A stretch of DNA of 33,779 nucleotides, taken from contig NZ_FNCT01000026.1 of the NCBI RefSeq assembly GCF_900100495.1, forward strand, positions 1 to 33,779, given 5' to 3'. Below are positions 6,938 to 14,257 of the stretch, one piece after another (the stretch's first letter is position 1; every line of letters begins with the position of its first letter). Made by a program: the position numbers and the translations under genes. This DNA is from Pseudomonas benzenivorans (lineage in GTDB: Bacteria > Pseudomonadota > Gammaproteobacteria > Pseudomonadales > Pseudomonadaceae). Below the pieces are notes generated by a model. It had not been told where the DNA came from. It was given only the letters and a program-made list of their open reading frames with translations, and searched no databases.

Positions 6938-8998
6938 TTAAAAGTCCTTGCACAACCGCAGCGCGTCATAGATCGCCGCGTGGGTGTTGCGCTGGGCCAC
7001 GCAGTCGCCGATGCGGAACAGCAGGTAGCCGTCGCCCGGTTCAGTCAGGCACGGCTGCGGCTTGATCGCGAACAGCGCTTCCACGTCGACTTGGCCCTTG
7101 TTGCGCGAGCCTTCCTTCAGCGCGTAGTACAGCGTTTCGTCGGGACGCACGCCGTTCTCCACCACCACCTGGTCGACCACCCGCTCTTCCTTGGCCCCGG
7201 TGTATTCGTTCTCCAGCACCGCCACCAGCTTGTCGCCCTCGCGGTAGACCTTTTCCAGCATCAGGTCGCCGGTCATGATCACTTCCTTGGGGTACATGCT
7301 GCGGTAGTAGGTCGGGAACGAGGTGCCGCCGATGGCCACGCCCGGCTTGATATCGTCCGTCACGATTTCAACTTGCGCGCCCTTGTCGGCCAGGTAGTCG
7401 GCCACCGACATGCCGGTGAACTCGCAGATGGTGTCGTAGACCAGCACGTTCTTGCCCGGCGCGACCTTGCCGTCGAGCACGTCCCAGCTGCTGACCACCA
7501 GGCCTTCGGCCGCGCCCCAGTGTTCGTTCTGCTCGAGGAACGGATGACCGCCGTTGGCCAGCACGATGATGTCCGGGCGCAGGTCCTGGATGGCCGCGAC
7601 GTCGGCGCCGGTGCCCAGGCGCAGGTCGACGTTCAGGCGCGCCAGCTCCAGCTGGAACCAGCGGGTGATGCCGGCGATCTGGTCGCGCTGCGGCGCCTTG
7701 GAGGCGGTGGTGATCTGCCCGCCAAGACTGTCTTTCTTCTCGAACAGCGTCACGTCGTGGCCGCGTTCTGCTGCCACCCGTGCGGCCTCCATGCCGGCCG
7801 GGCCGCCACCGACCACCACCACCTTGCGCTTGGGCCCGGTGGACTTCTCGATGATGTGCGGCACGCCCATGTATTCGCGCGAAGTCGCGGCGTTCTGGAT
7901 GCACAGCACGTCCAGCCCCTGGTACTGGCGGTCGATGCAGTAGTTGGCGCCGACGCACTGCTTGATCTGGTCGACCTGGCCCATCTTGATCTTGGCGATC
8001 AGGTGCGGGTCGGCGATGTGCGCGCGGGTCATGCCGACCATGTCGACGTAGCCGCCTTCGAGAATGCGCGTGGCCTGGTTCGGGTCCTTGATGTTCTGCG
8101 CGTGCAGCACCGGCACCTTGACCACTTCCTTGATCCCGGCCGCCAGATGGAGGAACGGCTCCGGCGGGTAGCTCATGTTCGGGATGACGTTGGCCAATGT
8201 GTTGTGGGTGTCGCAACCGGAACCAACGACTCCAATAAAGTCGAGCATGCCGGTGGCGTCGTAGTAGGCGGCGATCTGCTTCATGTCCTCGTGGGACAGG
8301 CCGTCCGGGTGGAACTCGTCACCGCAGATACGCATGCCCACGCAGAAGTCGTCGCCGACTTCCTTGCGCACGGCCTTGAGCACTTCCAGGCCGAACTTCA
8401 TGCGGCCCTCGAAGCTGCCGCCCCATTCGTCGGTACGCTTGTTGACCCGCGGCGACCAGAACTGGTCGATCATGTGCTGGTGCACGGCGGACAGCTCGAC
8501 GCCGTCCAGGCCGCCTTCCTTGGCCCGGCGCGCGGCCTGCGCGTAGTTGCCTATTACCCGCCAGATCTCCTCCGGCTCGATGGTCTTGCAGGTGGCGCGG
8601 TGCACCGGTTCGCGGATGCCCGACGGCGACATCAGGGTCGGCCAGTTGAAGCCGTCCCAGCGCGAGCGGCGGCCCATGTGGGTAATCTGGATCATGATCT
8701 TGGCGCCGTGCTTGTGCATGGCGTCGGCCAGGTTCTGGAAGTGCGGGATGATCCGGTCGGTCGACAGGTTGACCGAGCTCCACCACTCCTGCGGGCTGTC
8801 GATGGCCACCACCGAGGAGCCGCCGCAGATCGCCAGGCCGATGCCGCCCTTGGCCTTCTCCTCGTAATACTTGACGTAACGCTCGGTGGTCATGCCGCCG
8901 TCGGTGGCATAGACCTCGGCGTGGGCGGTGCTGAGCACGCGGTTGCGGATGGTCAGTTTGCCGATCTGGATCGGCTGGAACATTGCTTCGAAAGCCAT
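6938..8998 (-). CDS. dgcA: DgcA, dimethylglycine demethylase flavoprotein
   Basis: 686 residues; converts dimethylglycine to sarcosine. Residues 1 to about 345 form an Old Yellow Enzyme-type TIM barrel (FMN site; catalytic-type GVELSAVHQHMIDQFWSP near 166-183). Residues 348-366 form an Fe-S loop with Cys348, Cys354 and Cys366; the position of the second cysteine in trimethylamine dehydrogenase relatives is Ala351 here. From about 390 there is an FAD/NAD-binding fold (VVVVGGGPAGMEAARVAA). The domain order is that of trimethylamine dehydrogenase and its Pseudomonas demethylase relatives. The start has GAGGAT 7 bp upstream. It is encoded just before dgcB, with an inverted repeat pair between them. 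The missing cysteine is probably a family trait, not damage. Confidence 0.94.
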   Translation of the reverse strand: MAFEAMFQPIQIGKLTIRNRVLSTAHAEVYATDGGMTTERYVKYYEEKAKGGIGLAICGGSSVVAIDSPQEWWSSVNLSTDRIIPHFQNLADAMHKHGAKIMIQITHMGRRSRWDGFNWPTLMSPSGIREPVHRATCKTIEPEEIWRVIGNYAQAARRAKEGGLDGVELSAVHQHMIDQFWSPRVNKRTDEWGGSFEGRMKFGLEVLKAVRKEVGDDFCVGMRICGDEFHPDGLSHEDMKQIAAYYDATGMLDFIGVVGSGCDTHNTLANVIPNMSYPPEPFLHLAAGIKEVVKVPVLHAQNIKDPNQATRILEGGYVDMVGMTRAHIADPHLIAKIKMGQVDQIKQCVGANYCIDRQYQGLDVLCIQNAATSREYMGVPHIIEKSTGPKRKVVVVGGGPAGMEAARVAAERGHDVTLFEKKDSLGGQITTASKAPQRDQIAGITRWFQLELARLNVDLRLGTGADVAAIQDLRPDIIVLANGGHPFLEQNEHWGAAEGLVVSSWDVLDGKVAPGKNVLVYDTICEFTGMSVADYLADKGAQVEIVTDDIKPGVAIGGTSFPTYYRSMYPKEVIMTGDLMLEKVYREGDKLVAVLENEYTGAKEERVVDQVVVENGVRPDETLYYALKEGSRNKGQVDVEALFAIKPQPCLTEPGDGYLLFRIGDCVAQRNTHAAIYDALRLCKDF

Positions 8999-9025
8999 TG
9001 CGGCATCCTCACGGAGCTTAGGATT

Positions 9026-9083
9026 GTGGGAGGCGCTTTAGCGGCGATAGCGGCTTGCCAGTCGCGGCTAAAGCCCCTCCCAC
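9026..9083. repeat. REP-like palindrome, family A, between the DUF5943 gene and dgcA
   Basis: GTGGGAGGCGCTTTAGC at the left is inverted as GCTAAAGCCCCTCCCAC at the right, with a 25-bp centre. Confidence 0.82.
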
Positions 9084-9095
9084 AGACCTTTGTTT

Positions 9096-9626
9096 TTAGA
9101 GTGGTTGGACGCGGAACAGGCCATGGTCGTGGCCTTCCTGCGAGGCACCGTAGACCTGCTCGGCCCGGGTGCGCAGGCTGCTGCCCTTGGCCTGGAGAAT
9201 CTGGTCCATGGCGCCGGCGAACCAGCCGGTGAACATGTAGTCGACCGGGCGTCCGCACTTGCCGTAGACGTAGACGAAGGCGGAATGGTCCAGGCGCACT
9301 TCGCAGGTGCCCTTGTCGAGGTCGATCGACTGGATCTTGAACAGGCCCCAGCCGCGCTGCGACAGGCGCTTCATGTAGTGCTCGAACACCGCCACGCCGG
9401 ACAGGCCATGGCATTCGGCTTCCTTCTCGCACCAGTGCCAGGCGGACTTGTAGCCGGCCTTGTAGAGGATCTCGGCGTAGGCGTCGGCGCCCAGCACTTC
9501 CTCGATGCCGATGTGGTTGTTGACGAAGAAATGCCGCGGCACGTAGAGCATCGGCAGGGCGTCGGTGGTCCAGACGCCGGTTTCGTCGTCGACCAGGATG
9601 GGCATTTCGGGTGCGTGGGTGGCCAT
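9096..9626 (-). CDS. DUF5943-type protein, conserved partner of dgcAB
   Basis: 176 residues, cytoplasmic, no signal or membrane segment. It matches the conserved protein encoded before dgcA in Pseudomonas (PA5397-type, DUF5943). The middle and end (YKSAWHWCEKEAECHG, then CEVRLDHSAFVY, GKCGRPVDYMFTGWFAGAMDQIL) resemble the V4R/4-vinyl-reductase type of small-molecule-binding fold, including two well-spaced cysteines, but that likeness is by eye. Aromatic residues are frequent (Tyr/Trp/Phe), which would suit binding of a methylated ammonium group. The role in dimethylglycine demethylation is unknown. The start at 9626 has GGAG about 10 bp upstream. It lies 83 bp after the dipeptidase gene and 97 bp before dgcA, with a palindrome in each gap. 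Confidence 0.85.
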   Translation of the reverse strand: MATHAPEMPILVDDETGVWTTDALPMLYVPRHFFVNNHIGIEEVLGADAYAEILYKAGYKSAWHWCEKEAECHGLSGVAVFEHYMKRLSQRGWGLFKIQSIDLDKGTCEVRLDHSAFVYVYGKCGRPVDYMFTGWFAGAMDQILQAKGSSLRTRAEQVYGASQEGHDHGLFRVQPL

Positions 9627-9657
9627 GTGTTCGGTACTCCAGAATTTTGTGTGATTT

Positions 9658-9685
9658 GTGGGAGGGGCCGCCCGGCCCTTCCCAC
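9658..9685. repeat. Short family A palindrome between dipeptidase and DUF5943 genes
   Basis: GTGGGAGGGGCCG and CGGCCCTTCCCAC form a compact hairpin without the inner TTTAGCCGCGA block of the longer copies. Confidence 0.75.
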
Positions 9686-9709
9686 ATTGATCGTGTTATG
9701 GCTTGCGGC

Positions 9710-10687
9710 TTATTCGCCCCAGACGTCCTTGAGGACACGTACCCAGTTCTCGCCCATCACCTTGCGCACCACGCGCTCGGGCATGCCGCGTTTCAAGAGG
9801 GTCTCGGTGAGGTTGGGGAATTCGCCGACGGTGCGGATGCCCAGCGGGTTGACGATCTTGCCGAAGTTGGTCAGGCGGCGGGCGTAGCCCTTGTCGTGGG
9901 TCAGGTATTCGAAGAAGTCCTGGCCGTGGCCCTGGGTGAAGTCGGTGCCGATGCCGATGGCGTCCTCGCCGACCAGGTTCATCACGTACTCGATGGCCTC
10001 GGCGTAGTCGTCGATGGTCGAGTCGATGCCCTTGGCCAGGAAGGGCGCGAACATGGTCACGCCGACAAAGCCGCCGTGGTCGGCGATGAACTTCAGTTCC
10101 TCGTCGGACTTGTTGCGCGGGTGTTCCTTGAGGCCGGACGGCAGGCAGTGCGAGTAGCACACCGGCTTCTTCGATTCGAGGATGACTTCCTCGGAAGTCT
10201 TCGAACCGACGTGGGACAGGTCGCACATGATGCCGACGCGGTTCATCTCCGCGACTATCTCGCGACCGAAGCCGGACAGGCCGCCGTCGCGCTCGTAGCA
10301 GCCGGTGCCGACCAGGTTCTGGGTGTTGTAGCACATCTGCACGATGCCCACGCCGAGCTGCTTGAACACCTCGACGTAGCCGATCTGGTCCTCGAAGGCG
10401 TGGGCGTTCTGGAAGCCGAAGAGAATGCCGGTCTTGCCCAGCTCCTTGGCCTTGCGGATGTCGGCGGTGGTGCGCACCGGCATCACCAGGTCGCTGTTGT
10501 CGCGGATCAGCTTCTGGCTGGCGGCGATGTTGTTGACCGTGGCCTGGAACCCTTCCCATACCGAGACGGTGCAGTTGGCGGCGGTCAGGCCGCCCTTGCG
10601 CATGTCCTCGAACAGTTCGCGGTTCCACTTGGCGATGATCAGGCCATCGATAACGATGCTGTCGGCGTGCACTTCGGCTGGGCTCAT
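9710..10687 (-). CDS. Membrane-dipeptidase (renal dipeptidase) family metalloenzyme, first gene of the dgc operon
   Basis: 325 residues of the M19 peptidase family. Motifs seen: HADSIVIDGLI near the start (the position of the metal-binding HxD in this family, here with Ala-Asp), GFQNAHAFEDQI, GGLSGFGREIVAEMNRVGIMCDLSHVG (metal His), YSHCLPSG, and GIGTDFTQGHG. There is no signal peptide, so it is probably cytoplasmic. It matches the gene (PA5396-type) that precedes dgcA in Pseudomonas; its substrate in betaine breakdown is unknown. An upstream in-frame extension to 10948 exists, but ATG 10687 has GGGGA 7 bp ahead and fits the family start. It is the first gene of a seven-gene minus-strand operon. 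Confidence 0.87.
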   Translation of the reverse strand: MSPAEVHADSIVIDGLIIAKWNRELFEDMRKGGLTAANCTVSVWEGFQATVNNIAASQKLIRDNSDLVMPVRTTADIRKAKELGKTGILFGFQNAHAFEDQIGYVEVFKQLGVGIVQMCYNTQNLVGTGCYERDGGLSGFGREIVAEMNRVGIMCDLSHVGSKTSEEVILESKKPVCYSHCLPSGLKEHPRNKSDEELKFIADHGGFVGVTMFAPFLAKGIDSTIDDYAEAIEYVMNLVGEDAIGIGTDFTQGHGQDFFEYLTHDKGYARRLTNFGKIVNPLGIRTVGEFPNLTETLLKRGMPERVVRKVMGENWVRVLKDVWGE

Positions 10688-10748
10688 CAGGCTGTCCCCT
10701 TTGTCTGCTGTCGCCAAACCCGGTGTTGGCGCTTTGTGGGGAGCATAT

Positions 10749-10784
10749 CCCTGGGGGGCAGGGCGACCCGGTGCAAAAGCGACC
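10749..10784 (-). promoter_or_regulatory. Candidate activator site and promoter of the dgc operon
   Basis: On the minus strand GGTCGC occurs twice, 16 bp apart (plus-strand GCGACC at 10779-10784 and 10763-10768). A -10-like TATGCT starts exactly 36 bp after the G of the upstream GTCGC. The same 36-bp spacing occurs before caiX, glyA, creatininase and creatinase. GbdR is the expected activator. No good -35 element is seen, as is usual for activator-dependent promoters. Confidence 0.5.
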
Positions 10785-10897
10785 GGGGTATTGCCGAAAG
10801 CGTCAAGGAGAGGTCGCGAACGGATAAGCCGATCCGCGGCGGGGTGCACGGCAGACACCGCCCCCCTGGGGATGCGCAATAACGCTGATTGCCAGGC

Positions 10898-10974
10898 GTA
10901 GGGTGCGCCGCGCGCACCAGGGCACTCGGCATAACCCCTGGTGCGCATGGTCTAGGCGGCCCCGCGCACCCTAC
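10898..10974. repeat. Intergenic palindromic repeat, family D
   Basis: Begins GTAGGGTGCGCCGCGCGCAC and ends CGCGCACCCTAC, with an inner CCAGGG...CCCTGG pairing. It lies between the cdhR stop and the dgc promoter region and matches the element at 1981-2080 at both ends. Confidence 0.72.
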
Positions 10975-10978
10975 GAGA

Positions 10979-11932
10979 CTAGGCCGTGGCGGCCGGGTGC
11001 TCGTGGCGGTCCTGGCTGGGGCAGGTGGCGAAGCGCGCGCGGTAGCAGCGGGAGAAGTACGAGGAGGATTCGAAGCCGCAGGCCAGGCCGACCTCCAGCA
11101 CGCTCAGCTCGCTCTGCCGCAGCAGCTGGCGGGCCTTGTCCAGGCGCAGGGCGAGGTAGAAGTTCGATGGGGTTTCGCCCAGGTGCTGGCGGAACAGCCG
11201 TTCCAGCTGCCGCGGGGTGACGCTGATCCGCTCGGCCAGCGCCTGGGAGCTGAGCGGCTGCTCGCTGTGGCGCTGCATCTCGCCGATCACCTGCACCAGT
11301 TTCTTGTTGTGCACCCCGTAGCGGCTGGCGATCTGCATGCGCTGGTGATCCTGGCGCGAGCGGATGCGCCCCAGCACGAACTGTTCGGACACCGCCACCG
11401 CCAGCGCCTCGCCGTGGTCGCGGCCGATCAGCGTGAGCATCAGGTCGAGGCTGGCGGTGCCGCCGGCGCTGGTGATGCGCCGGCCGTCGATCTCGAACAG
11501 CTCCTGGGTCGGCGTCAGGTGCGGGTAGCGCTCCTGGAAGGCGTCGATCGCCTCCCAATGCAGGGTCAGGCGCTGCCCGGCGAACAGCCCGGCCTCGGCC
11601 AACACGAAGCTGCCGGTGTCGATGCCGCCGAGGGTAGCGCCCTCGCGCTCGGCGCGGTGCAGCCAGTGCGCCAGGCGCTGATCGAAGTGGGCCAGCGGCT
11701 CGAAGCCGGCGACCACGAACAGCGTGTCGCCGGCCGCCGGCAGCTGCAGGGCGGCGTCGACGTTCAGCGACATGCCGTTGCTGCCCGCCACCGGCCCGCC
11801 GTCCAGGCTGAGCAGACGCCAGCGGTGCAGCTCGCCGCGGAAGCGGTTGGCCACCCGCAGCGGCTCGATGGCCGACATCAGGCCCATCATGGAGAAACCG
11901 GGCAGCAGGAGAAAGCACAGGGTCTGGGGCAT
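10979..11932 (-). CDS. cdhR: CdhR, GATase1-AraC regulator of carnitine catabolism
   Basis: 317 residues. GATase1-like domain at about 1-180 (LCFLLLPGFSMMGLMSAIEP; TSAGGTASLDLMLTL), AraC domain at about 210-305 (TPRQLERLFRQHLGETPSNFY; CGFESSSYFSRCYRARF). The nucleophile-elbow position reads GIDTGSF, so the usual Cys is Asp105. In P. aeruginosa CdhR activates caiX-cdhCAB in response to carnitine; gene order and divergence from caiX are the same here. The start at ATG 11932 (MPQTL) aligns with the family; an in-frame ATG at 12016 would add 28 residues without family support. The shared upstream region holds a tandem 21-bp-period repeat. Confidence 0.91.
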   Translation of the reverse strand: MPQTLCFLLLPGFSMMGLMSAIEPLRVANRFRGELHRWRLLSLDGGPVAGSNGMSLNVDAALQLPAAGDTLFVVAGFEPLAHFDQRLAHWLHRAEREGATLGGIDTGSFVLAEAGLFAGQRLTLHWEAIDAFQERYPHLTPTQELFEIDGRRITSAGGTASLDLMLTLIGRDHGEALAVAVSEQFVLGRIRSRQDHQRMQIASRYGVHNKKLVQVIGEMQRHSEQPLSSQALAERISVTPRQLERLFRQHLGETPSNFYLALRLDKARQLLRQSELSVLEVGLACGFESSSYFSRCYRARFATCPSQDRHEHPAATA

Positions 11933-12061
11933 GACTGGTGTTCCGCCGGTGCAGGTGATGGCAAATAGAGGTGTGTCGGCAATCTCGTAGGAGCGGCGGG
12001 CAGCGCCGGGTTGCATATCGCCTTACTACAAGACAGGGCGGGCGCCAGCGCAAGCAAGCTG

Positions 12062-12124
12062 GTCGCTTCTGTTCAACAGCTAGTCGCTTTAGTTCGATTT
12101 TTGCACAAGCGCGCTGCGTACTGT
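12062..12124 (+). promoter_or_regulatory. CdhR operator and caiX promoter
   Basis: GTCGCTT-n2-GTTC occurs at 12062-12074 and again at 12083-12095, a period of 21 bp (two helical turns), the layout expected for an AraC-family dimer on direct repeats. A -10-like TACTGT lies at 12119-12124, 36 bp after the start of the downstream repeat, which would place that half-site over the -35 region (class II activation). CdhR is the natural candidate because its gene is divergent and adjacent. Confidence 0.72.
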
Positions 12125-12214
12125 GGCCACATCGGGCGCAGTGAAGCCTGAGCACGGAGGGAGCTGCCAGGCTCCATCACAACAATGACATCAACCGTAA
12201 GGCTGGGAGCATCA

Positions 12215-13153
12215 ATGAACCATCTCAACGCACTCGCCGCTTGCTGTGTCCTCACCCTGTTCAGCTCCGCCCTGCTGGCCGCCGACGACGCCAGCTGCCA
12301 GAAGATCCGCATCGGCGCGGTCGGCTGGACCGACGTGGTCGCCACTACCGCCGTGGCCAGCGAGCTGCTCGGCGGCCTGGGCTACCAGACCACGCAAACC
12401 CAGGCGTCGCAGCAGATCATCTTCGCCGGCATCCAGAAGCAGCAGATCGACGTGTTCCTCGGTTACTGGAAGCCGATCATGGACGACAACATCCAGCCGT
12501 TCCTCGCCAGCGGCGCGGTCAGGGTCGCGGCCGAGCCGTCGCTGGACGACGCCGTCGCCGTGCTCGCGGTGCCGAGCTACACCGCGGAGCAGGGCTTGAA
12601 GACCTTCGCCGACATCGCCAGGTTCAAGGAGCAACTGGACGGCAAGATCTACGGCATCGAGTCCGGTTCCGGGGCCAACACGGCGATCCAGAAGATGATC
12701 GACAGCAACCAGTTCGGCCTCGGCGAGTTCAAGCTGATCGAGTCCAGCGAGGCGGCGATGCTCACCGCGGTCAACCGCGCGGTGAAGGCCAACAAGCCGG
12801 TGCTGTTCTTCGGCTGGAAGCCGCACCCGATGAACATCCAGATGCCGATCACCTACCTGAGCGGCAGCCAGGACGTGTTCGGCCCCAACGACGGCGCCGC
12901 CACGGTGTCCACCGTCACCGCGCCGGACTTCGCCCAGCGCTGCCCGAACGCCGATCGCCTGCTCAGCGGCCTGCGCTTCACCAGCGCCCAGGAGGCCGAG
13001 CTGATGCAGCCGATCATGGCCCGCGAGGAACCGGCCAAGGTCGCCCGTGCCTGGCTCAAGGCCAACCCGGAGATCGTCCGCGGCTGGCTGGCCGGGGTCA
13101 CCAGCTTCGACGGCCGCTCCAGCGCCGACGCGGCCATCGCCGCGCTCAAGTAA
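12215..13153 (+). CDS. caiX: CaiX, periplasmic carnitine-binding protein
   Basis: 312 residues with a signal peptide (hydrophobic core about 6-21, cleavage after about residue 22 in SSALLAADD). The mature part is an OpuAC-type substrate-binding domain for quaternary ammonium compounds: KIRIGAVGWTDVVATTAVASE at the start, then VFLGYWKPIMDD, YGIESGSGANTAIQKMID and FFGWKPHPMN. The tryptophans in these segments suit a cation-pi cage for the trimethylammonium group. In Pseudomonas it delivers carnitine to the choline/betaine ABC transporter; no permease or ATPase gene is present here. The start at 12215 (MNHLN) has GGGAG upstream and gives a proper signal peptide; ATG 12185 would add ten residues. 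It leads the cdh operon. Confidence 0.92.
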   Translation: MNHLNALAACCVLTLFSSALLAADDASCQKIRIGAVGWTDVVATTAVASELLGGLGYQTTQTQASQQIIFAGIQKQQIDVFLGYWKPIMDDNIQPFLASGAVRVAAEPSLDDAVAVLAVPSYTAEQGLKTFADIARFKEQLDGKIYGIESGSGANTAIQKMIDSNQFGLGEFKLIESSEAAMLTAVNRAVKANKPVLFFGWKPHPMNIQMPITYLSGSQDVFGPNDGAATVSTVTAPDFAQRCPNADRLLSGLRFTSAQEAELMQPIMAREEPAKVARAWLKANPEIVRGWLAGVTSFDGRSSADAAIAALK

Positions 13154-13171
13154 CCCTCTGTTAAAGCGCCT

Positions 13172-13187
13172 GCGCGGTTCGCCGCGC
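13172..13187 (+). other. GC hairpin with TTCG loop after caiX
   Basis: GCGCGG-TTCG-CCGCGC, a perfect 6-bp stem with a tetraloop, 18 bp after the caiX stop. No T-run follows, so it is more likely an mRNA 3'-end stabiliser between the binding-protein gene and the enzyme genes than a full terminator. Confidence 0.5.
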
Positions 13188-13223
13188 ACGGCCTCCGCTT
13201 GCCTGAACCAAGGAACCCTAACC

Positions 13224-14111
13224 GTGAACTACGAAGTCATAGTCACCTGTGCGGTGACCGGCGCCGGCGATACCGTCGGCAGACACCCGGCCATTCCCGT
13301 CACCCCCAAGCAGATCGCCGCCGCCGCCATCGAGGCGGCCAAGGCCGGCGCCACCGTCGCCCACTGCCATGTGCGCGACCCCAAGACCGGCAAGCCGAGC
13401 CGCGACGTGGCGCTGTACCGCGAGCTGGTCGAACGCATCCGCGAGAGCGACACCGACGTGATCATCAACCTCACCGCCGGCATGGGCGGCGACCTGGAGG
13501 TCGGCCGCGGCGAACAGCCGCTGGAGTTCGGCGCCGGCACCGACCTGGTCGGCCCGCTGGAGCGGCTCAAGCATGTCGAGGAGCTGCTGCCGGAGATCTG
13601 CACCCTGGACTGCGGCACCCTGAATTTCGGCGACGGCGACTTCATCTACGTCTCCACCCCGGCGCAGCTGCGCGCCGGCGCCAAGCGCATCGGCGAGCTG
13701 GGGGTCAAGGCCGAGCTGGAGATCTTCGACACCGGGCACCTGTGGTTCGCCAAGCAGATGCTCAAGGAAGGCCTGCTCGACGACCCGCTGTTCCAGATCT
13801 GCCTGGGCATCCCCTGGGGCGCGCCGGCCGACACCACGACGATGAAGGCCATGGCCGACAACCTGCCGGCCGGCGCCACCTGGGCCGGCTTCGGCATCGG
13901 CCGCGCGCAGATGCCGATGGTCGCCCAGGCCATGCTGCTCGGCGGCAACGTGCGGGTCGGCCTGGAAGACAACCTCTGGCTGGATCGCGGCGTGCACGCC
14001 AGCAACGGCCAACTGGTCGAGCGCGCGGTGGAGATCATCCAGCGCCTCGGCGGCCGCGCCCTGACCCCGGCCGAGGGCCGCGACAAGATGAAGCTGAAAC
14101 GCCGCGGCTGA
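13224..14111 (+). CDS. cdhC: CdhC, dehydrocarnitine cleavage enzyme (BKACE family)
   Basis: 295 residues of the beta-keto acid cleavage family. With acetyl-CoA it splits 3-dehydrocarnitine to betainyl-CoA and acetoacetate. The family's zinc histidines are visible as His47 and His49 in VAHCHVRD; other core motifs are INLTAGMGGD, CTLDCGTLNFGDG, ELEIFDTGH and GLEDNLW. The gene must start at GTG 13224 (AAGGA 9 bp upstream); the only in-frame ATG lies inside caiX. It is the second gene of the caiX-cdhCAB operon, 70 bp after caiX, with a stable hairpin in the gap. Confidence 0.92.
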   Translation: MNYEVIVTCAVTGAGDTVGRHPAIPVTPKQIAAAAIEAAKAGATVAHCHVRDPKTGKPSRDVALYRELVERIRESDTDVIINLTAGMGGDLEVGRGEQPLEFGAGTDLVGPLERLKHVEELLPEICTLDCGTLNFGDGDFIYVSTPAQLRAGAKRIGELGVKAELEIFDTGHLWFAKQMLKEGLLDDPLFQICLGIPWGAPADTTTMKAMADNLPAGATWAGFGIGRAQMPMVAQAMLLGGNVRVGLEDNLWLDRGVHASNGQLVERAVEIIQRLGGRALTPAEGRDKMKLKRRG

Positions 14112-14125
14112 AGCGGAACGCCGCC

Positions 14126-14220
14126 CGGCCGCTCCCACAAGAGCAGCGCAAATCCGTGGGAGGGGCTTTAGCCGCGAAAAGGCATCGCGGGCATGGGCTA
14201 GGCGCCCCCGCCGCTCCTAC
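14126..14220. repeat. Composite family A repeat between cdhC and cdhA
   Basis: Contains CGGCCGCTCCCACAAG, then GTGGGAGGGGCTTTAGCCGC, then a right end (GGGCTAGGCGCCCCCGCC...CTCCTAC) that resembles the close of family D, so it seems to be a mosaic of two repeat families. Confidence 0.65.
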
Positions 14221-14257
14221 GTACAGCATTCACCTCATTCCATTGCCAGGAGCCACC

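Noticed and set aside
6938..8998. DgcA inactivated by loss of an Fe-S cysteine
   Set aside because: The gene is otherwise intact with strong family motifs; the Ala at this site is more likely a feature of this enzyme family. It is kept only as a question in the findings.
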